Shown in pieces: positions 11,461-20,277 of a DNA stretch of 64,000 nt. The number at the start of each line of letters is the position of its first letter. Position 1 is the first letter of the stretch. The DNA is taken from positions 94,091-158,090 of the forward strand of contig NZ_KB907808.1 of NCBI RefSeq assembly GCF_000382225.1, given 5' to 3'. The notes beneath the pieces are model-generated. The model ran no database searches and was not told the origin of the DNA. It saw only the letters and a program-made list of their open reading frames with translations. Source of the stretch: Hymenobacter aerophilus DSM 13606. Its GTDB lineage: Bacteria; Bacteroidota; Bacteroidia; Cytophagales; Hymenobacteraceae. A program made the position numbers and the translations under genes.

Positions 11461-11494
11461 AAAAGTCGTTTTGCGAAAGCAAAACGACTTTTTC
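11461..11494 (+). terminator. Rho-independent terminator after the toxin gene
   Basis: A 14-base-pair perfect stem (AAAAGTCGTTTTGC and its complement) closed by a stable GAAA tetraloop and followed by a T run. It works for the toxin-antitoxin operon and, given the A-rich left arm, probably also for the convergent DUF2254 gene. Confidence 0.93.
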
Positions 11495-11511
11495 ATTTCA
11501 CTCCCTGTTAG

Positions 11512-12861
11512 CTACGAAACCTGCGGCACGGCCGGCAGCAGCGGTTTGGCCAGGAAAGCCCGCACCTGATCCAGACGGTGCCGTACCTGATGCTGTTCGT
11601 ACTCGCGGGTGAGCGTGGTATCGGTGGCTTTTTCGATCAGGTCGCACTGCTGGCGCAGAGTTTGGCGGCGGGTGAAGGAGCCCGTGCGGCGGGCAATGGT
11701 TTCGAGGGCCGAGAGCTGGCGCAGCAGGATGGCTACGTTGTCGTCGCCGCTGCTCCTGATCTGGTCGAAAGCCAGGCACACGAAGTCGTTGAAGTCGCGG
11801 GTGCGGGCAATGGCGCGCACCTGACCATCCCTGGCCCGCAGGGGCTGGTGCAGCTCGCGGCTGGCCAGAAACGCCACCATCGCCCCCAGCCGGTCGATGC
11901 ACATCACGGCCGTGGTCGTGTCGTTGATGCCCGGCGAGAGGGCCTTGAGGGCAATGTCCACAATCTGGCGGAAGCCGAACGCCACGTCCTGCTGGTCGAT
12001 GCTGCGCTGGGTGTCGATGGTGAAATAGCCGTTGAGCTGGCGCTGCTCCTGGTCGGTGGGCGAGCGGTGGGCGGCGTAGTAGGCCACCGACAGCAGCGGC
12101 GTATCCAGCGTTACGAAGTCGCCGAGGCGGTGTTCGAGGCGCACTACGGCGTTTTGCTGGCTGGCGAAATCGAGCAGTTCCTCGCTGGCCACGCCCTGCA
12201 CGTAGCCGGAAGTGGTGGCCCCCACCGGGTGCCAGCTCAGGTCGGCGGTGCGCAGGTCCTCCTTCGCTTCGGCATCCGCCTCCTCCCCTACCTGCTTGGG
12301 GAAAATGCGCGTCATGCTTTCGATAGTTTCCTCGGCGGCCTCGGCAATAATGTTGGCCGCCTGAATGGAGGTGGCAATGTGGTGGATAAAGAAAATCAGC
12401 ATCCCAATGCTCACCAACGCCATCAGGAGGGCAAACGACACGGCCAGCGGCGGGATGAAGCCGCCCTCGTCGCCGCCCCGGATGGTACGCAGCACCACCA
12501 GGCAGTACACGAAAATGCTCACGAAGAAGCCCATGACCACCTGGTTGGCCCGGTCGCGCATGAAGTTGCGCAGGATGCGCGAGGTGTACTGCCCCGACAC
12601 GGTGGCCAGCGTGGAGAGCGTGAGCGAGAAAATCAGGGCGGCCACCGTAATGGCCGAGCTGGCAATGGCCGAGAGCATGCCGCGCGCGCCATCGGCCCCG
12701 GCCCCGAACAGCAGCGGATAGTCGCGGGTCCACTTGTTGCTGGTGCCCGCATCGAGAATTACCAGCGCGTAGGCCAGCAGCAGCGAGGCCACTACCATCA
12801 GCGTGGGCACAAACCACAGGCTGGCATTCAGGTTGAGCCACCAACTTTTGAGTTTGTTCAT
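11512..12861 (-). CDS. DUF2254 family membrane protein
   Basis: 449 residues with four N-terminal transmembrane helices (about 14-36, 64-88, 107-128 and 138-165), then a large soluble part. Family signatures visible are the SAIASSAITVAALIFSLTL helix, QYTSRILRNFMRD, and the SPGINDTTTAVMCIDRL motif. Function is unknown; the architecture suggests a channel or sensor. Its start overlaps the stop of the DUF421 gene by four bases (ATGA), and an MscS channel is upstream, so this looks like an envelope-stress or ion-handling unit. Confidence 0.9.
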   Translation of the reverse strand: MNKLKSWWLNLNASLWFVPTLMVVASLLLAYALVILDAGTSNKWTRDYPLLFGAGADGARGMLSAIASSAITVAALIFSLTLSTLATVSGQYTSRILRNFMRDRANQVVMGFFVSIFVYCLVVLRTIRGGDEGGFIPPLAVSFALLMALVSIGMLIFFIHHIATSIQAANIIAEAAEETIESMTRIFPKQVGEEADAEAKEDLRTADLSWHPVGATTSGYVQGVASEELLDFASQQNAVVRLEHRLGDFVTLDTPLLSVAYYAAHRSPTDQEQRQLNGYFTIDTQRSIDQQDVAFGFRQIVDIALKALSPGINDTTTAVMCIDRLGAMVAFLASRELHQPLRARDGQVRAIARTRDFNDFVCLAFDQIRSSGDDNVAILLRQLSALETIARRTGSFTRRQTLRQQCDLIEKATDTTLTREYEQHQVRHRLDQVRAFLAKPLLPAVPQVS

Positions 12862-13409
12862 GCGCGGTCCGGGCTTTGGGTAGTGGCCGGCCGGTGGCCG
12901 GCTACATTGCTCAGGGCCGACTGCGGGCCGTGGCCGGTGTCTTTCAGGGCCGTGAGCGAGCCGTCGTTTTCGAGCACCACGGCGGCGGCCTTATCAAGCG
13001 AGTCGACGCCCTTTTCGCGCAGGGCAGCCATGATTTCGCCCTCCGTGATACGCTGTCGGCGCATGGCATCGGGCAGCAGCTTGCCCTGGTACACGAGCAG
13101 CGAGGGTTCGGCTTTGACCAGCTTATCGACTGCCTTGAAGCGTACCGAGAGCCAGGTGATGACGAACTGCAGGCCGATGAGCAGGGCCAGACCCAGCAGC
13201 CCATCTACCAGGGGCACGCTTTTGTTGAGGATGGTGGAGGCCAGCGTCGAGCCCAGGGCCACGGTTACAATCAGGTCGAAGGCGTTCATTTTCGACAGCG
13301 TGCGCTTGCCCGAAATGCGCAGCATCAGCACCAAGCCCACGTAGGCCAGCACGCCGATAATGAGCAGCCGAAAGATGCTTTCCCAGCCCGAAAAGAATAT
13401 TTTTTCCAT
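12858..13409 (-). CDS. DUF421 (YetF/YcaP-like) membrane protein
   Basis: 183 residues: three transmembrane helices (about 12-32, 44-64 and 68-90), then the small cytoplasmic domain of the family. Recognisable motifs are RISGKRTLSKMNAFDLIVTVALGS and the later EPSLLVYQGKL...MRRQRIT. The C-terminal 30 residues are low-complexity and probably disordered. The role of the family is not settled. It is cotranslated with the DUF2254 gene through a four-base overlap and lies 21 bases after the MscS gene. Confidence 0.92.
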   Translation of the reverse strand: MEKIFFSGWESIFRLLIIGVLAYVGLVLMLRISGKRTLSKMNAFDLIVTVALGSTLASTILNKSVPLVDGLLGLALLIGLQFVITWLSVRFKAVDKLVKAEPSLLVYQGKLLPDAMRRQRITEGEIMAALREKGVDSLDKAAAVVLENDGSLTALKDTGHGPQSALSNVAGHRPATTQSPDRA

Positions 13410-13430
13410 AGTAAACGGCTTACGGATGTC

Positions 13431-14387
13431 TTAGCCGGGGCCGAGGCCGGCATTGGCGTTGGGCGGCGACGGCAACGGCTTCTTGGGGTCGTCGGGCGGG
13501 TCGGCGAGGGTGCCGGGCTCGGCCATGGCCACCTGCACGGGCACGGCCGGCATTTTGGTGGGCAGGCGCAGCTCCAGGATATCGGGCGGCAGCGCGTAGC
13601 CGCCGGCCATGAGGGCGATTTTCACCCGGTTCATCACCCGGCTGCGCAACTCCAGCGTGCCGCGGCGGTAGTCGTCGGTGTTGGTCCAGAAATACACCTT
13701 GATGTTCACGGTACTCGTCGCCAGCTCATCGACCACGGCAAACGGCTCGCGCTGCGTCAGCACTTCCGATTCCTTTTTTACCTGCTCCAGAATCAGGGCA
13801 ATGGCGGCGGCCACGTCGTCGTCGTAATCCACGCCCACCGTGAAATCCTGGCGGATGTAGCCGTCGCGGGTGAAGTTGACGAGCGGCTGCTTTAGCACGA
13901 TGGAATTGGGGATGGAAATGTCGCGGCCGTCGAAGGTGCCCATTTCGGTGGTGCGCAGGTTGAGCTTGGTAATCTGCCCGAACATGTCCTGAATCTGCAC
14001 CGTGTCGTTCACGCCAAAGGGCCGGTTGAAGGCCAGGATGATACCGGCCAGGAAGTTCTCGGCAATATCCTTGAAAGCAAAGCCCACCACGAAAGCCGAC
14101 AAGCCCGCCGCGCCCAGAATGCCGCCCACCACGCCCGAAAAGCCCAGAATATTGAGGGCCAGCACAATACCCAGCAGCACCAGCACCCAACGGCCAATCT
14201 GGGTCAGGAAATCGGTCAGCAGCGGGTCGTCGGAGTGGGCGCTGAGCTTGGCCGCCAGCCAGCCCCGCAGCCGGCTGGCCCCCACCCACACCACGCCCAT
14301 CACCACGGCGGCAATCAGCAGCCGCGGCAGCATATACAGCAGCTTTTCCCAGTAAGCATGGAGCACCTGATTGAAATCGTCGAGCAT
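13431..14387 (-). CDS. Small-conductance mechanosensitive channel (MscS family)
   Basis: 318 residues. Three helices (about 19-40, 68-88 and 92-125) are followed by the beta domain and C-terminal cage. The pore helix is rich in Gly and Ala (VVGGILGAAGLSAFVVGFAF) and leads into DIAENFLAGIILAFNRPFGVNDTV, the family hallmark. It releases solutes on hypo-osmotic shock in the inner membrane. The last 40 residues are Pro-rich. It is the first gene of the minus-strand MscS-DUF421-DUF2254 set and is divergent from the acylase. Confidence 0.95.
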   Translation of the reverse strand: MLDDFNQVLHAYWEKLLYMLPRLLIAAVVMGVVWVGASRLRGWLAAKLSAHSDDPLLTDFLTQIGRWVLVLLGIVLALNILGFSGVVGGILGAAGLSAFVVGFAFKDIAENFLAGIILAFNRPFGVNDTVQIQDMFGQITKLNLRTTEMGTFDGRDISIPNSIVLKQPLVNFTRDGYIRQDFTVGVDYDDDVAAAIALILEQVKKESEVLTQREPFAVVDELATSTVNIKVYFWTNTDDYRRGTLELRSRVMNRVKIALMAGGYALPPDILELRLPTKMPAVPVQVAMAEPGTLADPPDDPKKPLPSPPNANAGLGPG

Positions 14388-14464
14388 ATAGTAGGACTAA
14401 ATGGGCAGTGCAGGTTGTACGGCCGGGTAGGGTAGCAGTTGCCGACGGCCGCTTATCTTGCGCT

Positions 14465-16693
14465 ATGCGCCGTCTTCTGCTTCCCTCGCTGTTACTGCTG
14501 AGCGCCTTCGGGGCGCGGGCCCAGGCTTTCCAACCCGCCGAACTGGCCCGCTGGCAGCGGCAGGCCCGGCAGGTCACCATCACCCGCGACACCTGGGGCG
14601 TACCCCACGTGAGCGGCAAAACCGACGCCGATGCCGTGTTCGGGCTGCTGTACGCGCAGTGCGAAGACGACTTTGCGCGGGTGGAAGCCAACTACCTCGA
14701 TGCGCTGGGCCGCCGGGCCGAGGTGGAAGGCGAAGGCGCCCTCTACCACGACCTGCGCGCCCGCCTGTTCATGGACAGCACCCAGGCCATTGCCGAGTAC
14801 GGTCGCAGCCCCGCTTGGCTGCGGCAGCTGCTGCAGGCCTTCGCCGACGGCACCAACTATTACCTGGCCACTCACCCCCAAACCAAGCCGTTGCTGCTGC
14901 GCCGCTTTCAGCCCTGGATGCCGCTGCTGTTCTCGGAAGGCAGCATTGGCGGTAACATCAGCGTGGTGCCGGTTGGGCGGCTGAAGGCGTTTTACAGCCG
15001 CCAGGTGGCGCCCGGCACCGGCTGGCAGCCGCCGCAACTGCCGGCCAGGGAAGATTTGCTCGACCGTTCCTCATTGGGCTCCAACGGCTTTGCCATCGGG
15101 CCGCAGCTGAGCGCCAGCGGCCACCCGCTGCTGCTCATCAACCCGCACACTTCGTTCTACTTCCGGCCCGAAGTGCAGATGACCAGCCAGGCCGGCCTGA
15201 ACGCTTACGGGGCCGTTACCTGGGGGCAGTTCTTTATTTACCAGGGTTTCAACGAGCATTGCGGCTGGATGCACACTTCCAGCTACGCCGACTCGATGGA
15301 TGAGTACCTCGAAACCGTGGCCCCGCAACCCGACGGCCGCTACACCTACCGCACCGGCACCGAACAGTGCCCCGTGCGCCAGCAGCCCGTGCGCGTGAAG
15401 TATCGGGCCGCCGATGGCAGCACCAAGTTCCGCGAGTTCACGGCTTACTACACCCACCACGGCCCGGTGGTGGGCGAGCAGGACGGCCGGTGGCTGACGG
15501 TGCGCATGATGGACACACCCGTGGCGGCCCTGGAGCAGTCGTATCTGCGCACCAAGGCCACCGACTACGCCAGCTTTCGGGAGGTGATGAAGCTCAACGG
15601 CAACGCTTCCAACAACACGGTGTTTGCCGATAGCAAGGGCACTATTGCCTACTGGCACGGCAACTTCATGCCGAAGCGCGACCCGCAGTTCGACTGGAGC
15701 CGGCCGGTGGACGGCAGCGACCCGCGCACCGAGTGGCAGGGCCTGCACAAAGTAGAGGAGATTGTGCAGGTGAAGAACCCGGCCAGCGGCTGGCTCCAGA
15801 ACTGCAACGCCACGCCCTTCACGGTGGCCGGTCCCGGCAGCTCGCCCACTCCCGCCGCCTACCCCGCCTACATGGCCCCCGACGCCGAAAACTACCGCGG
15901 CCTGAACGCCGTGCGCGTCCTCAGCCAGAAGGCCCGCTCGAAATTCACGCTCGATACGCTGCTGGCCGCCGCCCGCGACCCGCACCTGACGGCCTTCGAC
16001 GAGTTGCTGCCGGCCCTGGCCGACGCCTACCAGACCGTAGCCGACGGCCCCGACGCACCCCAGGGCGACATCCGGGAGGCCATGACGCTGCTCAAAGCCT
16101 GGAACCACAACTACGCCACCACCTCGGTGGCTCAAACGGTGGCCACCTACTGGGCCGAGCGGCTGTTGCGCCTGGCCCGCCCCCGCGCCCGGCCCGGCCA
16201 GCCCCTCGACCAACTGGCGCTGATTCGCTTCGCCATCAAGAGCACTACGGCTCCCCAAAAGGTAAACGCCCTGCAGGAAACCCTCGATGAGCTGACGGCC
16301 TCCTTCGGCAACTGGCGCCAGCCCTGGGGCGACATCAACCGCTTCCAGCGCCTCACCGGCCGCATCGAGGAGGTGTACGACGATAAAAAGCCCAGCCGGC
16401 CGGTGGCCTTCACCTCGTCGGCCTGGGGCTCGCTCGCCGCCTTTGGCTCGCGGGCCCGCGCCGGCACCCAGAAACGCTACGGCGACGTGGGCAACAGCTT
16501 CGTGGCCGTGGTCGAGTTTGGTCCCCGCGTGCGGGCGCGTTCGGTGCTGGCCGGCGGCGTCAGTGGCCACCCCGCCTCGTCCCACTTCCGCGACCAGGCC
16601 CCGCTCTACGTCGAGCAGCAGTTCAAGGACATCTGGTTTTACCCCGAAGACATCAAGCAGCACGCCGAACGCATCTACTCGCCGGGGCAGTAA
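14465..16693 (+). CDS. Exported penicillin acylase-family (Ntn) hydrolase
   Basis: 742 residues from the ATG that begins a clear Sec signal peptide (MRRLLLPSLLLLSAFGARAQA, trimmed near residue 20). An upstream in-frame start would bury this signal. The autocatalytic cleavage site is G205-S206 in LGSNGFAIG, where S206 becomes the N-terminal nucleophile of the beta chain; NPHTSFYFRPE and the late NASNNTV support the family. Members cleave amide bonds, including penicillins, cephalosporins and acyl-homoserine lactones. The substrate cannot be inferred from context. Quorum quenching is possible but unproven. Confidence 0.93.
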   Translation: MRRLLLPSLLLLSAFGARAQAFQPAELARWQRQARQVTITRDTWGVPHVSGKTDADAVFGLLYAQCEDDFARVEANYLDALGRRAEVEGEGALYHDLRARLFMDSTQAIAEYGRSPAWLRQLLQAFADGTNYYLATHPQTKPLLLRRFQPWMPLLFSEGSIGGNISVVPVGRLKAFYSRQVAPGTGWQPPQLPAREDLLDRSSLGSNGFAIGPQLSASGHPLLLINPHTSFYFRPEVQMTSQAGLNAYGAVTWGQFFIYQGFNEHCGWMHTSSYADSMDEYLETVAPQPDGRYTYRTGTEQCPVRQQPVRVKYRAADGSTKFREFTAYYTHHGPVVGEQDGRWLTVRMMDTPVAALEQSYLRTKATDYASFREVMKLNGNASNNTVFADSKGTIAYWHGNFMPKRDPQFDWSRPVDGSDPRTEWQGLHKVEEIVQVKNPASGWLQNCNATPFTVAGPGSSPTPAAYPAYMAPDAENYRGLNAVRVLSQKARSKFTLDTLLAAARDPHLTAFDELLPALADAYQTVADGPDAPQGDIREAMTLLKAWNHNYATTSVAQTVATYWAERLLRLARPRARPGQPLDQLALIRFAIKSTTAPQKVNALQETLDELTASFGNWRQPWGDINRFQRLTGRIEEVYDDKKPSRPVAFTSSAWGSLAAFGSRARAGTQKRYGDVGNSFVAVVEFGPRVRARSVLAGGVSGHPASSHFRDQAPLYVEQQFKDIWFYPEDIKQHAERIYSPGQ

Positions 16694-16735
16694 GGGGAGT
16701 GTGTGGGTGAAGGATGAGTTCGGGATAAAAGAACT

Positions 16736-16854
16736 GTCATGCTGAGCGCAGCCGGAGGCGAAGTCGAAGCATCTCTACAGCTTCGTTGCAGTCGACAGGG
16801 TTAGCATTGCATGCGAGATGTTTCGACTTCGCCTCCGGCTGCGCTCAACATGAC
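16736..16854. repeat. Palindromic intergenic repeat, GTCATGCTGAGC family
   Basis: Arms start GTCATGCTGAGCGCAGCCGGAGGCGAAGTCGAAGC and are mirrored at the right end (GCTTCGACTTCGCC-type order reversed, ending TCAACATGAC). The central part, including TACAGCTTCGTTGCAGTC and GGTTAGCAT, closely follows the copy at 2313-2429. It fills the gap between the acylase and glpD. Confidence 0.85.
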
Positions 16855-16907
16855 ACGACTTTTACCTTCCCTCTCCCCTGCCCCCCTCTTTTTCCTACTT
16901 TCTGCCT

Positions 16908-18476
16908 ATGTCTCCTTTCCACCGCTCTACCCTGCTGGACCGGCTGGCTAGCCAGCCCGAGTGGGACGTGCTCGTTATCGGGGGCGGGGCTACGGGGCTG
17001 GGCGTGGCGCTCGATGCCCTGAGCCGGGGATACCGCACGCTGCTGCTGGAGCGCGACGATTTTGCCAAGGGCACCAGCAGCCGCAGCACCAAGCTGGTGC
17101 ACGGCGGCGTACGCTACCTGGCCCAGGGCGACGTGGGGCTGGTGCGCGAGGCTCTGCACGAGCGCGGCCTGCTACTGCAGAATGCGCCGCATCTCGTCAG
17201 AAACCTAGATTTTATCATTCCCAACTACCGCTGGTGGGGCGGCCCGTTCTACACCATCGGCCTGAAGCTGTACGACTGGCTGGCCGGCCGCCGCAGCTTC
17301 GGCGACTCGCGGCACCTGAGCCGCACCGAAACGCTGCGCCGCCTCGGCAACCTGCGCCCGGAAGGGCTGCGCGGCGGCGTGCTCTACCACGACGGTCAGT
17401 TTGATGATGCCCGCCTGGCCATCAACCTGGCCCAAACGGCCCTCGAAGCCGGCGGCACCGTGCTCAACCACTGCGCCGTAACCGGCCTGCGCAAAGACGC
17501 CGCCGGCCGCCTGTGCGGCGTGCAGGCCCACGACCAGGAAACCGGCCGCACCTACGAGCTGCGGGCCAGGGTAATAGTGAATGCCACCGGCGTGTTCGTA
17601 GATGAGCTGCTACGCCTCGATGAGCCCGCTGCCCGCCCGCTGGTGCAGCCCAGCCAGGGCGTGCATCTGGTAGTGAGTCAGGACTTTCTACCCGGCAACT
17701 GCGCGCTGATGATTCCGAAAACCGACGACGGCCGGGTGCTGTTCGCCGTGCCCTGGCAGGGCCGCCTGCTGCTGGGCACCACCGATACGCCGCTGCCCGC
17801 CGCCAGCCCCGAACCCCGGGCCCAGGAGGAGGAAATTGACTTCATTCTGCGCACCGCCGGCCGCTACCTGAGCCGCGCCCCCACCCGCGCCGACGTGCTG
17901 AGCGTGTTTGCCGGCCTGCGTCCCCTGGCTGCTCCCACTGACGGCGCCACCAGCACCAAGGAAATTTCGCGCAGCCACAAGATTATCGTATCCAAAAGTG
18001 GCTTGCTTACCATTACGGGGGGCAAATGGACAACCTACCGCCGCATGGGCGAAGACGTGGTGGACCGCGCCCTGAAGCTGGGCGGGCTGCCGCCTGCCCC
18101 CAGCCGTACCGCCCGGCTGCCCATCCACGGCGCCCAGCCCACCCCCGACCACCATGCGCCGCTGGCCGCCTACGGCACCGATGCGCCGGCGCTGCGCCAG
18201 CTCATGCGCGAGCAGCCCGCCCTGGCCGAAAAGCTAGTGCCGGGCTTCGATTTTACGAAGGCCGAAGTGGTATGGGGCGCCCGCTACGAGCTGGCCCGCA
18301 CCGTGGAGGATGTGCTGGCCCGCCGGGTGCGGCTGCTGTTTCTGGATGCCCGGACCGCCAGCCAAGCCGCGCCGACAGTAGCCGAGTTGCTGGCCCACGA
18401 ATTGGGCCACGATGCAACCTGGCAGCAGCAACAGGTGGCCGAATTCACGGAACTGGCGCGCGGGTACGTGCTCTAG
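16908..18476 (+). CDS. glpD: Glycerol-3-phosphate dehydrogenase, FAD-dependent
   Basis: 522 residues. It oxidises glycerol-3-phosphate to dihydroxyacetone phosphate and passes electrons to the quinone pool at the membrane. The FAD-binding GGGATG is at 25-30; GTSSRSTKLVHGGVRYL follows as the family signature, and GMTGGKWTTYRRM-like TGGKWTTYRRMGED lies late. The C-terminal alpha domain is present, so the protein is full length. There is no glpK or glpF neighbour. The promoter is not obvious; the gene follows a palindromic repeat. Confidence 0.96.
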   Translation: MSPFHRSTLLDRLASQPEWDVLVIGGGATGLGVALDALSRGYRTLLLERDDFAKGTSSRSTKLVHGGVRYLAQGDVGLVREALHERGLLLQNAPHLVRNLDFIIPNYRWWGGPFYTIGLKLYDWLAGRRSFGDSRHLSRTETLRRLGNLRPEGLRGGVLYHDGQFDDARLAINLAQTALEAGGTVLNHCAVTGLRKDAAGRLCGVQAHDQETGRTYELRARVIVNATGVFVDELLRLDEPAARPLVQPSQGVHLVVSQDFLPGNCALMIPKTDDGRVLFAVPWQGRLLLGTTDTPLPAASPEPRAQEEEIDFILRTAGRYLSRAPTRADVLSVFAGLRPLAAPTDGATSTKEISRSHKIIVSKSGLLTITGGKWTTYRRMGEDVVDRALKLGGLPPAPSRTARLPIHGAQPTPDHHAPLAAYGTDAPALRQLMREQPALAEKLVPGFDFTKAEVVWGARYELARTVEDVLARRVRLLFLDARTASQAAPTVAELLAHELGHDATWQQQQVAEFTELARGYVL

Positions 18477-18501
18477 CGCGCAGCCACTGCAGCCCCGCCC
18501 G

Positions 18502-19140
18502 CTACGCCAGTTGGTGCGGGTAGCCGATAATTTCGGCTTCGGCGGCCAGCTGGGCCCAGTCGGTTAGTTCGGCGTTTAGGGCCTGCGCGGTGGCCTGGGT
18601 GAGCGGCTCGTGGCGGTAGAAGCGGGCGACGTCGGCGGCTTCGAGGGGTTCGCGCTCGGTTTCGTCGAGGTAGTAGCCGTTGGCCCAGTCGGCGTAGGTT
18701 TCGGGGTTCTGGTCGAAGATGGCCAGCAGATCCTCCGAGCCGTCGTCCTCCGCCTCATCCACTACGCCGGTTTGCCAGCCGTGGGCGGGCGTGTACCACA
18801 GGCAGAACGTGGTGCCGATGGAAGCCACCGGCTCGCCGAACATAAACTCCTCGAAGGCGGCGGGCAGGCCCCGGGTAAGCTGCCCCTTATCGGCCGCCTC
18901 ATAGCCCGAAAGCGCGCCGTTGATGCAGCAGCCCTCCGGCCGGAACAGCACCAGCAGCTGGTCGCCCTCGCCGTCGTTCATCTCCAGCAGCTGTTCGTCG
19001 GTGTCCCACTCGGGGTCGTAGGTGTAGTAGCGGTACTCGGGGTCGGGCGAGTTGATGGCGTCGAGCATGGCCAGGGCCTGGCCGAGGCGTTGCAAATCGG
19101 CAGCGGGCGGCAGGCCGGCGGGGTTGTGAGTGGAAAGCAT
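18502..19140 (-). CDS. Hypothetical acidic protein
   Basis: 212 residues, strongly acidic and rich in Asp, Glu, Tyr and Trp, with no signal peptide or membrane helix. I do not recognise a fold with confidence. Aromatic and acidic patches (PEYRYYTYDPEW, then ETYADWANGYYLDE) recall immunity or SUKH-like proteins that bind toxins, but this is a loose impression and no toxin gene is adjacent. It is convergent with glpD, with 25 bases between the stops. Confidence 0.6.
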   Translation of the reverse strand: MLSTHNPAGLPPAADLQRLGQALAMLDAINSPDPEYRYYTYDPEWDTDEQLLEMNDGEGDQLLVLFRPEGCCINGALSGYEAADKGQLTRGLPAAFEEFMFGEPVASIGTTFCLWYTPAHGWQTGVVDEAEDDGSEDLLAIFDQNPETYADWANGYYLDETEREPLEAADVARFYRHEPLTQATAQALNAELTDWAQLAAEAEIIGYPHQLA

Positions 19141-19278
19141 TTTGGGAGGCTTTTAGCCGACAGCTCTTAGCCGTTAGCTGATGGTCTACTAAAACAGAAT
19201 GTACGTTCGCACCGGGCATTTACCCACAGCCGAAACGAATGTTTCGGCCCGCAGGCTATGATAACACCCACCGGCTGC

Positions 19279-20151
19279 TCAATACGTCTTCGTCATATCG
19301 GCCGGCACGACCAGCACGAAATCGGCCTTCTGCTGATTATCCTTATCCAGCTTGCCCAACTGCTCCTGCGAAACCGTGCTGATGGTGAGCACCTTCAGCT
19401 GCGGGTTTTGCTGGCGCAGGTAGGCCAGGATGCCGTCGTGGTTGTCGGAGTGGTAACTGCCGTTGAGGTGCAGCAGCAAGTGGCCGGGCGGCCGGGCCTG
19501 GTTGAGGAAGTAGGCCATGGTGGCATCCTTGAGGGCCTGGGCCTGGATGATGTTCTGCACGCCAGCGGCGTGGGCCGCGTCGCCGCCGAACATTTTCACC
19601 ATGTTCTTATAGCCGGGCAGTTCGTAATCCACCGCCATAGGCAGCGGGGGCAGCCAGACTTTGGTGGTGGGGCTCAGCGTGTCGAGGGCGGCGAGGCTGC
19701 CTTTGGCTACCAGCGAGGCGTAGCGGCGCGGTACGTTGGTGCCCACCACCCGGAATTTCTGCTGCCGCGCCAGCTGCAGCAGCGGCTTGTAGTCGGTGCC
19801 GTAGTTGGGCCAGGGGCGGCTGCCGGCTTCGAAGGCCCGGTCGTCCAGCTCGCCGGTCGTGTACGCATCGACCAGCGGCTGCACGTCGCGCTCGAACATT
19901 TCGAGGCCCAGCACCAACTGGCCCTGCTTCAGGCGCAGCAAATCTTTGGTGAGCTGGAGTTGCAGCCAGTGCGCGATGGGGTCGTTGTGCTGCTCGCCGA
20001 AGAACACCACGTCGGCCGTAGCCAGCTTTTTCAGCATGGCCTCGTAGCCCACCGGCTTGCCGCCGGCCGCAAACAGGCGGTAGGCCGGCCGGTCCTGGGC
20101 CTGGGCCAGAGTGGGCCCGATAAGCAGTAGCAGAAAGAGGAGAATACGCAT
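19279..20151 (-). CDS. ChaN-like (Tiki/haem-binding uptake superfamily) exported protein
   Basis: 290 residues with a signal peptide ending near LAQAQ (residues 15-19). Family motifs are VVFFGEQHNDPIAH with the conserved E-x-H pair, LGLEMFERDVQPLVD, and the late LLHLNGSYHSDNHDGI. ChaN relatives have been linked to iron or haem binding, and distant kin are metalloproteases. No lipobox cysteine is present, so it is probably periplasmic and soluble. A TATCTTTG box ends only four bases before the ATG, suggesting a leaderless transcript. Confidence 0.85.
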   Translation of the reverse strand: MRILLFLLLLIGPTLAQAQDRPAYRLFAAGGKPVGYEAMLKKLATADVVFFGEQHNDPIAHWLQLQLTKDLLRLKQGQLVLGLEMFERDVQPLVDAYTTGELDDRAFEAGSRPWPNYGTDYKPLLQLARQQKFRVVGTNVPRRYASLVAKGSLAALDTLSPTTKVWLPPLPMAVDYELPGYKNMVKMFGGDAAHAAGVQNIIQAQALKDATMAYFLNQARPPGHLLLHLNGSYHSDNHDGILAYLRQQNPQLKVLTISTVSQEQLGKLDKDNQQKADFVLVVPADMTKTY

Positions 20152-20155
20152 ACCT

Positions 20156-20163
20156 CAAAGATA
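20156..20163 (-). promoter_or_regulatory. Candidate -7 box TATCTTTG touching the ChaN-like start
   Basis: On the minus strand the box reads TATCTTTG and is separated from the ATG by four bases. With the usual -7 geometry the transcript would begin at or next to the start codon. The signal peptide right after the ATG argues that this start is real. Confidence 0.5.
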
Positions 20164-20170
20164 CGTCTGC

Positions 20171-20269
20171 CACTGCGCCTTCTGCGAAAACACTGCGTCC
20201 TCTGCGGGCTAAGTCGTTGTTACGATTTTAGCCCGCAGAGGACGCAGTGTTTTCGCAGAAGGCGCAGTG
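20171..20269. repeat. Perfect 42-bp inverted repeat
   Basis: Two arms (20171-20212 and 20228-20269) are exact reverse complements over 42 bases, with a 15-base loop. The arm contains CACTGCGCCTTCTGCG and CACTGCGTCCTCTGCGG, so it is internally repetitive too. It separates the ABC permease from the ChaN-like gene on the minus strand. It has no T tract. Confidence 0.95.
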
Positions 20270-20277
20270 CTGTTCGG

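Noticed and set aside
11578..13344. 588-residue plus-strand frame opposite DUF2254 and DUF421
   Set aside because: It spans two recognised genes on the other strand and has the repetitive composition of a shadow frame.
14408..14464. Upstream start for the acylase
   Set aside because: It would place 19 residues before a clear signal peptide.
15071..16663. 530-residue antisense frame in the acylase gene
   Set aside because: Shadow of the acylase coding pattern, with no motif.
18502..19140. Immunity gene of a contact-dependent toxin system
   Set aside because: Acidity alone suggested this; no toxin, delivery domain or tandem immunity gene is nearby.
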